DNA of 64,000 nt from Clostridia bacterium (GCA_009929615.1 SAAB01000004.1:47903-111902), one strand, 5' to 3'. Shown: positions 33,740 to 42,106, counted from the stretch's first letter. Numbers and translations are program-made. Notes: a model not told the origin generated them from the letters alone.

Positions 33740-33754
33740 CGACTGGTGAGATTT

Positions 33755-34387
33755 ATGAAAATACCTCTGGGTAAGACGTTCCCAATTTTTTTTATCTTAT
33801 TGGTGGTGGTGCTGGGGGGCGCTATCGCCGAGAAACTGCTATGGGAGGGACACCTCTATCCCGATTTTCTTATCAGTGATGCCTATGTGGCGAAAGATAC
33901 TCAATTGCAGGCCAGTAACGACACAACACTGTTGAAGCAGTGCTACGCTCAGCACTTAACTGGATGTGAAAAGTATTATAGAAGCTTCAGCCAACTGGAG
34001 GTCAGGGGTAACGATCTCAAGTCGCTGTGTAAAGTCCTGACAAATAACACTGATCTGGACGTCTTTCAGAGTGATGCTCAATTGCTGGTTCGTTGCTCAC
34101 GATGGAATGTTTTCCGTGTAATTCCATTTAAACCTACAGATAACGCAACTGATAAATTTAAGCCAATGGTCGATATGGTTGGGAGCTGGATGGCCTACAA
34201 CCGGCTCTCAAAAGAGCTACTTCATGAAGATCCGGTCGATATCTTTTTTGTTGGACTGGATGAGGGAAAAAAGCAACTATCCCTGAAATATTGCTTTACC
34301 GGGGTTGATCAAATTCCTCCTCAAGTAGCTTTCCAGCGATGTGACACCGAGTCGGATACGACTAAAACCCAGAGTGACAAATCATGA
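33755..34387 (+). CDS. N-terminally anchored hypothetical protein, 210 aa
   Basis: Unknown. One N-terminal transmembrane segment (about residues 7-28) anchors a periplasmic domain with several Cys (CYAQHLTGC, LCK, VRCS, KYCF, RCD). The ATG at 33755 with a GGTGAG site is chosen over a GTG 9 nt upstream. It overlaps the following membrane gene by 4 nt (ATGA), so the two are translationally coupled and may form a complex. Confidence 0.72.
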   Translation: MKIPLGKTFPIFFILLVVVLGGAIAEKLLWEGHLYPDFLISDAYVAKDTQLQASNDTTLLKQCYAQHLTGCEKYYRSFSQLEVRGNDLKSLCKVLTNNTDLDVFQSDAQLLVRCSRWNVFRVIPFKPTDNATDKFKPMVDMVGSWMAYNRLSKELLHEDPVDIFFVGLDEGKKQLSLKYCFTGVDQIPPQVAFQRCDTESDTTKTQSDKS

Positions 34388-34794
34388 TGACATTTCTCGC
34401 TAATTTGCATCGCCATACTACGGCCTGCCGCAGCTTCGCATTCTTCACTCTGGTCTCCGGCCCGGCGATTGCTTTATTTATCACGTTCATCTGCATGAAC
34501 TATTCAGGTTCACCTTCAGCGCATCTGGTTAGTGCAGCCAGGGCTGTCATTGATGGTGCTCCGGTCGGCAAACTAATGGTATGTACCGAAGAGCCACAAT
34601 CCACGACTCCCCCGACACTTATCGAATCTCCCTGCGTTCGCGAGGCGGTCGATGAATCAATAGTAACCGCGAAGTGGGATTCAAACTTCCGAATGGTTTA
34701 CGCAATGCTTGCTCTGCTTTCTTCTGTTATCTGGTGTCTAGTGAGCGCCACACGAGCGAACATATTCAAGGACGCTAAACCCCCTACTCGATAA
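34384..34794 (+). CDS. two-pass membrane protein, paralogue of 32993 gene
   Basis: A 136-residue membrane protein with segments at about residues 20-40 and 100-122 and an external loop holding Cys in MVCTEE and SPCVR. It shares the plan of the 32993 product, including FTLVSGPAIALF and KWDS. Coupled to the preceding gene by an ATGA overlap. Function unknown. Confidence 0.75.
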   Translation: MMTFLANLHRHTTACRSFAFFTLVSGPAIALFITFICMNYSGSPSAHLVSAARAVIDGAPVGKLMVCTEEPQSTTPPTLIESPCVREAVDESIVTAKWDSNFRMVYAMLALLSSVIWCLVSATRANIFKDAKPPTR

Positions 34795-34847
34795 GCCTGT
34801 CAATTCTCAAATAAAATGATGAAAAGTTGTGAAATTAAGGAGTGATG

Positions 34848-35519
34848 ATGAACATAAATTACAGTATTAATAACAGTGTGCTCATGATGATGAGTGAGTT
34901 TATGATTACAGCTTTTGTAATCGTAATACTTTTTGTGATTGTATTAGTATATAACAAAGCGTTTAAGTCTGAATTAAGCATAAAAATATTTTGTTTTAGT
35001 CAGTTAACAGCCATTTTCATTTCCGTATTAGAAATAACAACAAAAAGAACAAATGCTGGAAGTATCAGTATTACATGGAGTGACGGCATCCATCAGTTTT
35101 ATACTCACGTTTTTCTGGGGTTTGCTTTTTCTTTCTTACTTTTTTTGCTTGGTCTTTATGACTACAAAATGAAAGGCAACAAAGATGGTTTAAAGGATTG
35201 CAAAAAACATGTTTTACCGTGTTTCATAGGGAGTTGGTTCGTATTAATAATATTCTTTTTCTCCGCTTCGCCTTTGCGCTATGAGGAGAATTTGATTACG
35301 GATGCTCGCGTCGTAGCTTCGGATCCCAATCGAACCACAATTATCTATGCTGATGGGTTCTACTGGCTATTTGATATGGATAGAAATGAATTTGATAAGT
35401 CTATATCCAGAGAGATAGTCAGAGGCAACTACAAGATGTTATGTACTTCAGATACACCAGCTACCTGCTGGGCGGGCAGAAAATTCCCCAAAAACACATC
35501 ACTGGATAAAGTTTTATGA
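34848..35519 (+). CDS. polytopic membrane protein, 223 aa
   Basis: Unknown inner-membrane protein with four hydrophobic segments (about residues 13-36, 47-65, 87-108, 130-150) and a C-terminal extracytoplasmic domain of about 70 residues with Cys near the end (MLCTSDTPATCW). A comparable plan occurs in the product at 57039. AAGGAG lies 5 nt before ATG 34848. AT-rich. It overlaps the next gene by 4 nt. Confidence 0.7.
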   Translation: MNINYSINNSVLMMMSEFMITAFVIVILFVIVLVYNKAFKSELSIKIFCFSQLTAIFISVLEITTKRTNAGSISITWSDGIHQFYTHVFLGFAFSFLLFLLGLYDYKMKGNKDGLKDCKKHVLPCFIGSWFVLIIFFFSASPLRYEENLITDARVVASDPNRTTIIYADGFYWLFDMDRNEFDKSISREIVRGNYKMLCTSDTPATCWAGRKFPKNTSLDKVL

Positions 35520-35980
35520 AAGATTGTAACGCTGAGAAATATAGCTATTCATGTCTTTTCGCAGCGGTATTTAGACCAGGTGAAATGCCTGTCATTTCCG
35601 CGTTCCGGGCGCGGTATTGGGCTCTAATCATTCGATGGGCATTGCGTTTCGGTTACACCGTTTGCCTGATTGGCAGCACTGGAACCGGAAAAAGTTACCT
35701 CATCGAAAGAACGCTACCAGGACGGATCATTGATGCCCGACTGTTACTGGTAAAGAATGATTGGCATGGCCCTGTGCCATTCAGTTTGCGCGGTGCAAAG
35801 CCCGGCCCAGTTGGCATTGATGAGTCGTCCAGCTTTTCAGAGGAAACGCTGCGTCAGAACGCGGAGAACCTGAAAGAAAGAGGGGTAGTGTATACAGCAC
35901 AAAGCATTGATAAAGCAGCTAAAGTTGCAGCCAACCTGCCAAACAGGCGTGTGTTGCTTATCATGATTGGAAAAACGTAG
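35516..35980 (+). CDS. small P-loop protein, 154 aa
   Basis: Contains a clear Walker A (VCLIGSTGTGKSYLIE, about residues 48-63) and a Walker B-like strand (GPVGIDESSSF, near 97-107), then a helix and a terminal strand (RRVLLIMIG). At 154 aa it is minimal for an ATPase and lacks a second domain, suggesting a compact or truncated ATP-binding protein like those packaged with mobile elements. Coupled to the upstream membrane gene by ATGA overlap; the pair could be a membrane-ATPase system. Confidence 0.7.
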   Translation: MKDCNAEKYSYSCLFAAVFRPGEMPVISAFRARYWALIIRWALRFGYTVCLIGSTGTGKSYLIERTLPGRIIDARLLLVKNDWHGPVPFSLRGAKPGPVGIDESSSFSEETLRQNAENLKERGVVYTAQSIDKAAKVAANLPNRRVLLIMIGKT

Positions 35981-36079
35981 CCTCTGCGGTCTAGGCCATC
36001 TGACCTGCTGAACTGACGCAGTAGACTCTCTCGGAGGCAAACAAATTTGCTGGTGGGATAAAATGGGCGCATACTTAAA

Positions 36080-36106
36080 GCACGTGTAATCGACACGTGC
36101 TTTTTT
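36080..36106 (+). terminator. palindromic terminator or ccd operator
   Basis: Perfect 8-bp arms GCACGTGT/ACACGTGC, loop AATCG, six T residues, ending 12 nt before the ccdA start. It may end transcription from upstream, but its position between the likely ccd promoter (TTGCTG/TACTTA at 36047-36077) and ccdA suggests an attenuator or CcdAB operator. Confidence 0.75.
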
Positions 36107-36118
36107 ATTGGAGGACAC

Positions 36119-36358
36119 ATGCAGGCTACAGCTGCTCGCCAGAAAAAAACCGTCAGTGTCACCCTTGAGCCAATGCTCGTACAGCAGGCAAAAGACGCTG
36201 GGATTAACTTGTCCGCCACGCTGGCAGAAGCGCTTCAGAGCAAACTGAAGGCCAGTGCAGCGGAAGAATGGAAACGACAGAATCGTGCTGGTATTCAGGA
36301 GTTGAACCGCATCACTGAAGAGCATGGGTTACTGTCTGACGAATACAGGACGTTCTGA
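36119..36358 (+). CDS. ccdA: CcdA-like antitoxin
   Basis: Antitoxin of a type II pair that binds and neutralises CcdB and represses its own promoter. The N-terminal ribbon-helix-helix (KTVSVTLEPMLVQQAKDAGINLSATL) and the C-terminal disordered tail ending in LLSDEYRTF match CcdA; length 79 aa (F CcdA 72 aa). A strong ribosome site GGAGGA precedes the ATG. ccdB starts 2 nt after the stop. Confidence 0.93.
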   Translation: MQATAARQKKTVSVTLEPMLVQQAKDAGINLSATLAEALQSKLKASAAEEWKRQNRAGIQELNRITEEHGLLSDEYRTF

Positions 36359-36360
36359 TA

Positions 36361-36669
36361 ATGCAATATACCGTTTACCGCAATCCCGGCAACAGCCAGG
36401 CATACCCTTACCTGCTGGATATACAGAGCGACATCATTGGCGAGTTAAATACCCGCCTGGTGATCCCCCTTCATCGGCTTAAAAAAGGAGCCTCGGCCCC
36501 GGTTGCGCGATTAACTCCGGTCATACAGGTGGAAGGGAATGACGTTATCCTGATGACGCATGAAATGGCTTCAGTCCGCGTGAAGCAGCTCGGTCAGGCG
36601 GTCATGGACGCATCTCCGTTCCGGCACACTATCAAAAGTGCGGTGGACTTCCTGCTGGATGGTTTCTGA
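36361..36669 (+). CDS. ccdB: CcdB-like gyrase-poisoning toxin
   Basis: Toxin that traps DNA gyrase when the plasmid is lost. Family landmarks are MQYTVYRN at the start, DIQSDIIGELNTRLVIPL and MTHEMASVRVKQLG. Length 102 aa (F CcdB 101 aa). The last residues are D-G-F where F CcdB has W-G-I; the Gly is kept but the Trp is not, so activity against gyrase should not be assumed. Immediately follows ccdA. Confidence 0.93.
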   Translation: MQYTVYRNPGNSQAYPYLLDIQSDIIGELNTRLVIPLHRLKKGASAPVARLTPVIQVEGNDVILMTHEMASVRVKQLGQAVMDASPFRHTIKSAVDFLLDGF

Positions 36670-36677
36670 CAGAGATA

Positions 36678-36848
36678 ATGAGCGAGAAAATGATGAAGCA
36701 AAATGAACTGCTGGAAGTGGCAAAAGCCATGCGCGATTATATTGATGCCCTCCCTACCGATGTCGTTGCAGCATTACCGGTGATGCCGGGATTTGATCGA
36801 GACTGGGCCGACGAAGTCATTTACGAAGCCGAATCCGCCAGCAAATAA
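36678..36848 (+). CDS. hypothetical small protein, 56 aa
   Basis: Short acidic protein (MSEKMMKQNELLEVAKAM ...), two predicted helices and a PVMPGFDRDWADEVIYEAE tail that I have the impression of seeing in phage and plasmid small proteins without a function. It begins 9 nt after ccdB; ribosome site AGAG only. It may be co-transcribed with ccdAB. Confidence 0.55.
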   Translation: MSEKMMKQNELLEVAKAMRDYIDALPTDVVAALPVMPGFDRDWADEVIYEAESASK

Positions 36849-36940
36849 CCCCCCGTCTGCGCCCGTTTCATCTGAATTCGGGCCGTCACAATCTTTCTGA
36901 TTTTATTGAGAAAACAGCCTCTTTTTGTCCCCTTTTTTCC

Positions 36941-36969
36941 TTCGTCAGCAGACTCAGTCGTTCGATAAT
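36941..36969 (+). promoter_or_regulatory. TTCGTC-family promoter
   Basis: TTCGTC (36941), GATAAT 17 nt later (36964), a good -10. Arms CTCAGT (36953-36958) and ACTGAG (36992-36997) pair across the start region. No ACGAA box. Start codon of the acidic protein at 37003. Confidence 0.65.
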
Positions 36970-37002
36970 AAAAACAGACCAACACAACCACTGAGGTGTT
37001 TC

Positions 37003-37557
37003 ATGTTAGCGATTATCCCGGCAGCAGGCACTGACAAGGTTTTTAAAACCTCCCTCAAACACGTGCTCGATGAGGACTTCCTGTTTGCAATGGCTTCAAA
37101 AGCAAGCGCGACGTACATTTCATCCCATATCAGCGATGACGGTGAGGGCACAGTGTTTTTCAGTCTGAGCGACTGGGATAACCTCAAGCCTTCCTTATCG
37201 GCTGATGGCTGGGATGGCGATACGATGCCCGGCTTCATTGATTTGCTGGATGCAATCGCAGCGCAGGGCTATAACACCGTCGAATTCCACATTTCTCACC
37301 CACTGGTGGTTGGCGCGGTCTGGTTCACCGATGAGTATTACTTCACGGTTACCCCGCTGGCGTATGACCTTGCCACGCTGGATGGTCAGTTTGTTCTGCC
37401 GGATGGCTCTTCCTACCGGCTGGATGACCTTGATGAAGTCAGCTATGACGAAATGACCGACTACTTTGACGGCATTATCGAAGTCGATGGCGATACCATG
37501 CTGGGTGTAAAGCGTAACGACGATGACACCGTAAACGTCAGCAAAATCGAAAGCTAA
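37003..37557 (+). CDS. strongly acidic hypothetical protein, 184 aa
   Basis: Unknown soluble protein with about 19% Asp plus Glu and few basic residues (net about -25). Acidic runs include SLSADGWDGDTMPG, RLDDLDEVSYDEMTDYFDG and KRNDDDTV. The ATG at 37003 with a GAGGTG site lies just behind the TTCGTC promoter. Charge and location make a DNA-mimic role possible, as in known anti-restriction proteins, but no family is recognised. Confidence 0.72.
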   Translation: MLAIIPAAGTDKVFKTSLKHVLDEDFLFAMASKASATYISSHISDDGEGTVFFSLSDWDNLKPSLSADGWDGDTMPGFIDLLDAIAAQGYNTVEFHISHPLVVGAVWFTDEYYFTVTPLAYDLATLDGQFVLPDGSSYRLDDLDEVSYDEMTDYFDGIIEVDGDTMLGVKRNDDDTVNVSKIES

Positions 37558-37626
37558 CCCCTCCTCCCCGGTGTCGGTATCCGCCGCGCCGGGCTATTTT
37601 CCTGCCATCATCCTCTGGAGTGTTTC

Positions 37627-38244
37627 ATGAAAGACCGTTTTTATCTGGTCAGCTTGCGTGACACCGTTGGTAGCAATACCGCTTTTCATAGCCATCACGG
37701 CAGAGGTTACAGCACCGATCAGCGTAATGCCCGGGTTTACACCCGCGAGGAAGCACAACGCGCATGGAATACGGGACGGGAGTTTGACCTGCCGGTTGAT
37801 GCCGATGCAGTCGACCGCCATCTCGTGTTTCATGTTGATCATCAGTTTGTACCGGGAAAAACCATTCTCTCCGAAAGCGCCACCAAATATGTCGGCTTCG
37901 TTAATGGCCAATGGGACGGAAACGATCTGTTCTGGCTGGCTGATGCGGGTACTACCACGGATTTTTCCCTTGCCAGAGTTTTTGACTCACCACAGGCAGA
38001 TAGACCTGATGTCGTCTGGTTACCCCATCACATCCCTGACGCTGCAAAGCGCCCTACCTTCAGTGTTGAGCGGATAGACCGCCGTAAAATGACGCAGGGG
38101 GCCGGTCTGCTGATGCCTGCCTGGCTGAAACGCCAAAATCGCCGACAGTCAAAGGGGCTGACTCGCTGGAATTGCCCCGGGTGTGGCCGTATTTCATGGC
38201 AACAGAATCCGTATGATTTTGATGGTTGCCGGTTCTGCATATAG
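37627..38244 (+). CDS. hypothetical protein with C-terminal zinc ribbon, 205 aa
   Basis: Unknown N-terminal domain with many His and Tyr residues (FHSHHGRGY, HLVFHVDHQFV); the last 25 residues hold CPGCGRISW ... CRFC, a zinc ribbon. Ribosome site GGAG. It follows the acidic gene by 69 nt and precedes the HAD-like gene by 22 nt, suggesting one operon. Confidence 0.75.
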   Translation: MKDRFYLVSLRDTVGSNTAFHSHHGRGYSTDQRNARVYTREEAQRAWNTGREFDLPVDADAVDRHLVFHVDHQFVPGKTILSESATKYVGFVNGQWDGNDLFWLADAGTTTDFSLARVFDSPQADRPDVVWLPHHIPDAAKRPTFSVERIDRRKMTQGAGLLMPAWLKRQNRRQSKGLTRWNCPGCGRISWQQNPYDFDGCRFCI

Positions 38245-38266
38245 TCAACTACCGCGAGAGGCCTCT

Positions 38267-38797
38267 ATGTTCCGATTATTACAGAAGTGGTTAGTCAGGT
38301 TTACCTGTCAGGACGATATAGATTGTATGTCGACCCGGCGCTCTGCGGGCGAGTTCTGGCTGGAAATAGATGCCCGTCGTCACTGGATTTTCCTGGACAT
38401 CGACGGTGTACTCCACCGGGCGGAAAACGGGTCACTGGAGTTTATGCCTGTGCTGGATCACGTGCTGACGCAATGCCCGCAGACGGGAATTATCCTTTCC
38501 ACAAACTGGCGTACCGGCGTACCCCGGGAGATGGTGCTGAGTCATTTCCCTGCGGGTATACGCGATCGGATTGCTGGACTCAATCCCGATCTGGATGGGC
38601 TGGTGAATAACCACGTGCGTTATCACGAATGCATGGCGGTCGTTAAACGGTTCGGCCTACAGCATTACACCTTCGTGGACGATACCGCTCGACTCTTTCC
38701 AACTGACTGCCCTGCCCTGTTCCTGACTCACCGGCACGAGGGGCTGAATGCAACGCAGGGTAGCGCTTTGATAGACCGGATTCGGTTAATGAAATGA
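38267..38797 (+). CDS. HAD-like phosphatase domain protein
   Basis: A 176-residue HAD-superfamily protein. Motif I is WIFLDIDGVLH (the two Asp of DxD near residues 43-45), motif II is ILSTNWR, and the C-terminal FVDDTARLFP fits motif IV. This compact type resembles the HAD domain seen in RNA-repair 'Swiss army knife' proteins; substrate unknown. The ATG at 38267 with GAGAGG is preferred to frames starting inside the upstream gene. Confidence 0.82.
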   Translation: MFRLLQKWLVRFTCQDDIDCMSTRRSAGEFWLEIDARRHWIFLDIDGVLHRAENGSLEFMPVLDHVLTQCPQTGIILSTNWRTGVPREMVLSHFPAGIRDRIAGLNPDLDGLVNNHVRYHECMAVVKRFGLQHYTFVDDTARLFPTDCPALFLTHRHEGLNATQGSALIDRIRLMK

Positions 38798-38838
38798 CCG
38801 GTTTAAGGCTGAATACAAATTATTAATGAGGATGCGTT

Positions 38839-38958
38839 ATGAATGAAATCCCACAATACGTCTATGACCTGATCGGTATTTGCCTCTTTGTTGGAATGTG
38901 GGTCGGAGGCGTTCTGCTTATTTGGTTTATTTTCTCTAATGGAGAGAGCGACGAATAG
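38839..38958 (+). CDS. small membrane protein, 39 aa
   Basis: Short protein with one transmembrane helix (LIGICLFVGMWVGGVLLIWF, residues 11-30) and an acidic C-terminal tail (SNGESDE). Supported by a TGAGGA ribosome site at good spacing. Function unknown. Confidence 0.6.
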   Translation: MNEIPQYVYDLIGICLFVGMWVGGVLLIWFIFSNGESDE

Positions 38959-39039
38959 CCAGGCAACTGGCGCAACTGATGTTGCAGGATGGCCCCAACA
39001 ATATCTTACCTGCTTACGCTCTGATTACCCGCGCAACGC

Positions 39040-39068
39040 TTCGTCAGAAGCGGAAAGCTGGGATAATG
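39040..39068 (+). promoter_or_regulatory. TTCGTC-family promoter, short version
   Basis: TTCGTC (39040) and ATAATG after 17 nt (39063; GATAAT with 16). No arms or ACGAA box. It lies 31 nt before the NrdH-like start. Confidence 0.5.
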
Positions 39069-39098
39069 AATATATCCCGTATACACCAGGCTATCCCA

Positions 39099-39386
39099 AT
39101 GAAAATTACTGTGTTTACTGCCCCTGATTGTCCGAAATGTCGCATGACGCTTACCCGCTTTTCTCTGGCTGGGGTGGACGTGAATGAGATCCCGCTGGTG
39201 GACAACGCAGATCTCGTTCGCCTGACACAAAATACCGGTGCGCCGCTGGTGGTGGTGGTCAACGATTCGGGCCGTGTGACGGGTTGGGGTGGGTTCCGGC
39301 CAGATCTTATTGCGACAACTGCCAATGGCTGGAGTGTCGGGTCACTCGATATCCCCCCGTCGCTGGTTAATCACGTCCTTCACTGA
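39099..39386 (+). CDS. NrdH-like glutaredoxin/redoxin
   Basis: A 95-residue thioredoxin-fold protein with active site CPKC (residues 11-14), then the strand LVVVVNDSG and the WGGFRPDLI motif that marks NrdH redoxins, the electron donors of class Ib ribonucleotide reductase. No reductase gene is in the window, so it may serve a host enzyme or another thiol pathway. The ATG at 39099 fits the family N-terminus (MKITVFT); ribosome site is weak. Confidence 0.85.
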   Translation: MKITVFTAPDCPKCRMTLTRFSLAGVDVNEIPLVDNADLVRLTQNTGAPLVVVVNDSGRVTGWGGFRPDLIATTANGWSVGSLDIPPSLVNHVLH

Positions 39387-39396
39387 GGTAAACGCC

Positions 39397-39795
39397 ATGC
39401 ACAATATCTCTGTCGAAATCCCTGCGGCCCTCGGCGTACATCCTCCTTCAGGAGCGGATGTCGTGCTTATAGACGATCTGAATAACGCCCTCGCCGGTGC
39501 TGGCTTACCGCAACTGAAGATAGAGCCGATAACGTGGACACCGCCATCAGGCCGACCGGTGATCTACCGGTCTGAGGTTCCCGATATCCTGCGCATTGCA
39601 GGTATAAACCCTGACACCTCTGACATGGTGAAAACCTTCTGTTCCGGGCCACTGCCGATTGACGATAACGAGCTGGATGCCCTTCTGGAGATGCGCGAAC
39701 GGGACGGTCATAGCGAAAGCTTCAGGATCGCGCTCTGTGGGGCGCTGGACGCGATTCTCATTCGACTCTACTCAGCAGAGCGTCAGCTTCGTTGA
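39397..39795 (+). CDS. hypothetical protein, 132 aa
   Basis: Unknown soluble, acidic protein following the NrdH-like gene by 10 nt with a GAGGT site. Residues 80-132 form helices (DDNELDALLEMRERDG; ALDAILIRLYSAERQL). No motif recognised. Confidence 0.68.
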   Translation: MHNISVEIPAALGVHPPSGADVVLIDDLNNALAGAGLPQLKIEPITWTPPSGRPVIYRSEVPDILRIAGINPDTSDMVKTFCSGPLPIDDNELDALLEMRERDGHSESFRIALCGALDAILIRLYSAERQLR

Positions 39796-39878
39796 AACGC
39801 CAGTAAAGACGCTGGTGGCCTCATATGAGGTATCAATCGGCTCGGTTCCGTCTCAATAATTTAAAGAGAGCACGGTAT

Positions 39879-40205
39879 ATGAGTCCTGAAGAAGAAAAAG
39901 TGCTGCATCAGCGGCTGATACAGCTTGGCGATATGATGGGGGATGGCCTGCACTATGAGCGCGACGGTCAATGGATCACCCGGGAGTACAAAGCCACGTT
40001 GCGGGCGCTGGGGCTTTTGAAGGCTCCCAAGCGTAAGCATAACCCGACCAAAACACTCGCTGTGGATGAGCGAATGGCACAACGTGTGAAGGACGTAGCC
40101 TGTACCCAGTGCGCCGGGAAACTGAAACAGGTGCGCTCCGGGTCTCTGAAAGCGCAATGCACCCGGTGCAAAACCAAGTTCACCCTCCTGAAAACCATTA
40201 AGTAA
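39879..40205 (+). CDS. zinc-ribbon protein, 108 aa
   Basis: N-terminal helical region, basic linker (KAPKRKHNPTK) and C-terminal zinc ribbon CTQCAGKL ... CTRCKTKFTLL (about residues 75-103). Such architecture suits nucleic-acid binding. I choose ATG 39879; the ribosome site is AGAGAG. Followed by an inverted pair of Chi-like octamers (GCTGGTGG ... CCACCAGC at 40217-40237). Confidence 0.7.
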   Translation: MSPEEEKVLHQRLIQLGDMMGDGLHYERDGQWITREYKATLRALGLLKAPKRKHNPTKTLAVDERMAQRVKDVACTQCAGKLKQVRSGSLKAQCTRCKTKFTLLKTIK

Positions 40206-40382
40206 CTATACCCGCAGCTGGTGGTCACCCCACCAGCATAAAATATACCCGAAACTGTGACACCTGCGCTTGCCTGCCTCAATGTCGTGATAGCTGACAA
40301 CCCCCACGAAGAAAACAAACCTCACACCTGCGATCGTCGTGATGCAACGATTTTGTCGAGCCAATTATATGAAGAGACTGTT

Positions 40383-40472
40383 ATGAAAGACTTCCATTTC
40401 CTGTATGTCGAACTCCTGGTCGAATTGCTTCGACTGGTCAATTTTCTTCTGCCGTTGTGGTTTGGTAGTTGA
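40383..40472 (+). CDS. possible 29-aa hydrophobic peptide
   Basis: MKDFHFLYVELLVELLRLVN... with a hydrophobic stretch to the end; could be a small membrane peptide of the toxin type. Ribosome site AGAGAC is weak. Low confidence because of length. Confidence 0.35.
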   Translation: MKDFHFLYVELLVELLRLVNFLLPLWFGS

Positions 40473-40521
40473 AAATAGCAGGTAATACCCGGGCAAGACC
40501 TTCCCGTTTTTTTAAAATAAA

Positions 40522-40544
40522 AGGGCGCACATAGCGCCCTGTCA
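40522..40544 (-). terminator. terminator of the reverse-strand gene
   Basis: AGGGCGC/GCGCCCT hairpin followed on the reverse strand by TTTTATTTT. It lies about 25 nt after the stop of the 40568-40906 gene. Confidence 0.8.
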
Positions 40545-40567
40545 GAAAGGTATTTTGAAGCAGCAGA

Positions 40568-40906
40568 CTACTTACGAAACTCCCATTGTTTAATCAGCTT
40601 TTTGACAAACGTCTCGCCATAGATCTCATGTGACTCCATGTATGCACAAAGCTGTATCAGGGTCATCATGCCATCGCGAAGGGTATCGCATGACTCGTTA
40701 CGGCAATAGGCCGTGAGTTTGTACATATTCGCCCCGCAAACGTCCGGGTTGTAGAGATTAACAATCAGGCTTGCCGCGAATTTCTTTCTCTCTGCGATAG
40801 CGCCCAGATAAGCCAGCTCCCTTTTCAGGTCTTCCGGGATAGGTGTGACAGCACACGCTCGCGGGTTCAGGTTTATCTGGATATGGTCAAAGTCGAGTTC
40901 CTGCAT
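40568..40906 (-). CDS. hypothetical protein, 112 aa
   Basis: Unknown soluble protein on the reverse strand with three Cys in the middle (DVCGANMY ... YCRNESC) that could bind metal, and a Lys-rich end (FVKKLIKQWEFRK). AAGGA is well placed before the ATG. It is an isolated reverse-strand gene with its own terminator, so it has an independent promoter in the 40907-41080 gap. Confidence 0.7.
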   Translation of the reverse strand: MQELDFDHIQINLNPRACAVTPIPEDLKRELAYLGAIAERKKFAASLIVNLYNPDVCGANMYKLTAYCRNESCDTLRDGMMTLIQLCAYMESHEIYGETFVKKLIKQWEFRK

Positions 40907-41081
40907 TGTCCTGGTTCCTTCTGCTGATATTCGGTATCCGTCTGCCGGGCCACACGATTCTGCATGTAATGCCCTTCATATCACCATTGTACCGGATACC
41001 TGCAATTTGCCCCGTAACTACCGGTGCTGATGATAAAAAATATCTTTATTTTGCGAACGATATACACCAGTCCGTCCTGAT

Positions 41082-41110
41082 TTCGTCAGCTGAATTGTGC
41101 CGGGTAAGCT
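41082..41110 (+). promoter_or_regulatory. TTCGTC-family promoter
   Basis: TTCGTC (41082), TAAGCT 17 nt later (41105). No ACGAA box; the start codon is at 41144. Confidence 0.5.
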
Positions 41111-41143
41111 GGTTGCCATGTGAGTGACCTAATGGAGAACACC

Positions 41144-41587
41144 ATGCAGCACACTGCAACCACACACCCGCAACCGGCTAACACCGTGAGTATCGTCAGT
41201 ACGACCTACGGTCAGACGCTGGTGGTACTGAACGGGAAATGTCTCTACTGCGCACCACCAGAGCGAGGAGACGAAGCCCGGCAGCTGGCATCAACCACTG
41301 CCGGGGCACTCAACGTGCCGGTCGATGTCGTCCACCTCGATACATTTGCTACCGATACAACCGAAAGCCAGCTGATGGCCCGCTTTGAAAACCAGAATGC
41401 CGGGCCGTGGTATAGCCATGCGTTTACCATCGCGTTCAGTGTTGAATACCCGGCGAAGAGTAGCGATGACATTCCACCAGCGGAATTACACCGTGCATTG
41501 ATGAAGCGGGCCAGAGAGTTTACCGGTGATCTGGATGCGCTGGTGGAAGCCTGCGGGGCATCTTATGACAGTTATCAGATGGGGTAA
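41144..41587 (+). CDS. hypothetical protein, 147 aa
   Basis: Unknown soluble protein: strand-rich N-terminus (TVSIVSTTYGQTLVVLNG) then a helical, acidic C-terminus. ATG 41144 is chosen behind TGGAGA and the TTCGTC promoter; an upstream in-frame start is possible. Three Chi octamers fall within or beside the gene. Confidence 0.7.
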   Translation: MQHTATTHPQPANTVSIVSTTYGQTLVVLNGKCLYCAPPERGDEARQLASTTAGALNVPVDVVHLDTFATDTTESQLMARFENQNAGPWYSHAFTIAFSVEYPAKSSDDIPPAELHRALMKRAREFTGDLDALVEACGASYDSYQMG

Positions 41588-41705
41588 CTCCTGCTGGAAA
41601 TGACCGCATTCTGCTGGCGTTTTCAATGAGATATCGCCAGCCGCTTTGGTAGAGTTTTCCAGATAGCAAGCGAACATCATAGCCAGTGGCAAGAGGTAAA
41701 CCTAT

Positions 41706-42047
41706 ATGAATTCTGTCTGTCTTGATTACGAGAAAGTGGATTTTCTGGCGAATCTCCTGATCCCCACCCTCGCCAGACACCCCATCAGTAACAGTTTCCC
41801 GGAGCGCGGCCTCGCACTTAAGGAAAAGCACCCTGAGCTGGTGGGCTGGCCCGAGCGCAAACTGGGTGAAGTGGAAAATTACCAGAATGCACTGTCCAGA
41901 CAGCTACCGAGCCTGAACAGCATGTCCTTGCCGGAGTTTATCGACTTCATTCTCACCCCGCATGTCGCGGAGTATGTTCTTGAGCAGGTTGGCACTCCGC
42001 TTGCTGAAGAAACCATGCAGCTGTTTATGGCGAAAGTGAAGGCATAA
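41706..42047 (+). CDS. hypothetical protein, 113 aa
   Basis: Unknown helical protein of 113 residues with AGAGGT ribosome site. The sequence FLANLLIPTLARHP and LPSLNSMSLPEFIDFIL suggests an all-alpha fold. It is followed by a terminator and is the last gene of its unit. Confidence 0.7.
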   Translation: MNSVCLDYEKVDFLANLLIPTLARHPISNSFPERGLALKEKHPELVGWPERKLGEVENYQNALSRQLPSLNSMSLPEFIDFILTPHVAEYVLEQVGTPLAEETMQLFMAKVKA

Positions 42048-42080
42048 CGCGGTTTTCAGCCCCATATACTCCAGATCATA

Positions 42081-42106
42081 ACCGGCCTTAATGGTCGGTT
42101 TTTTTT
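42081..42106 (+). terminator. rho-independent terminator
   Basis: ACCGGCC/GGTCGGT stem (one G-U), loop TTAAT, eight T residues. Confidence 0.85.
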
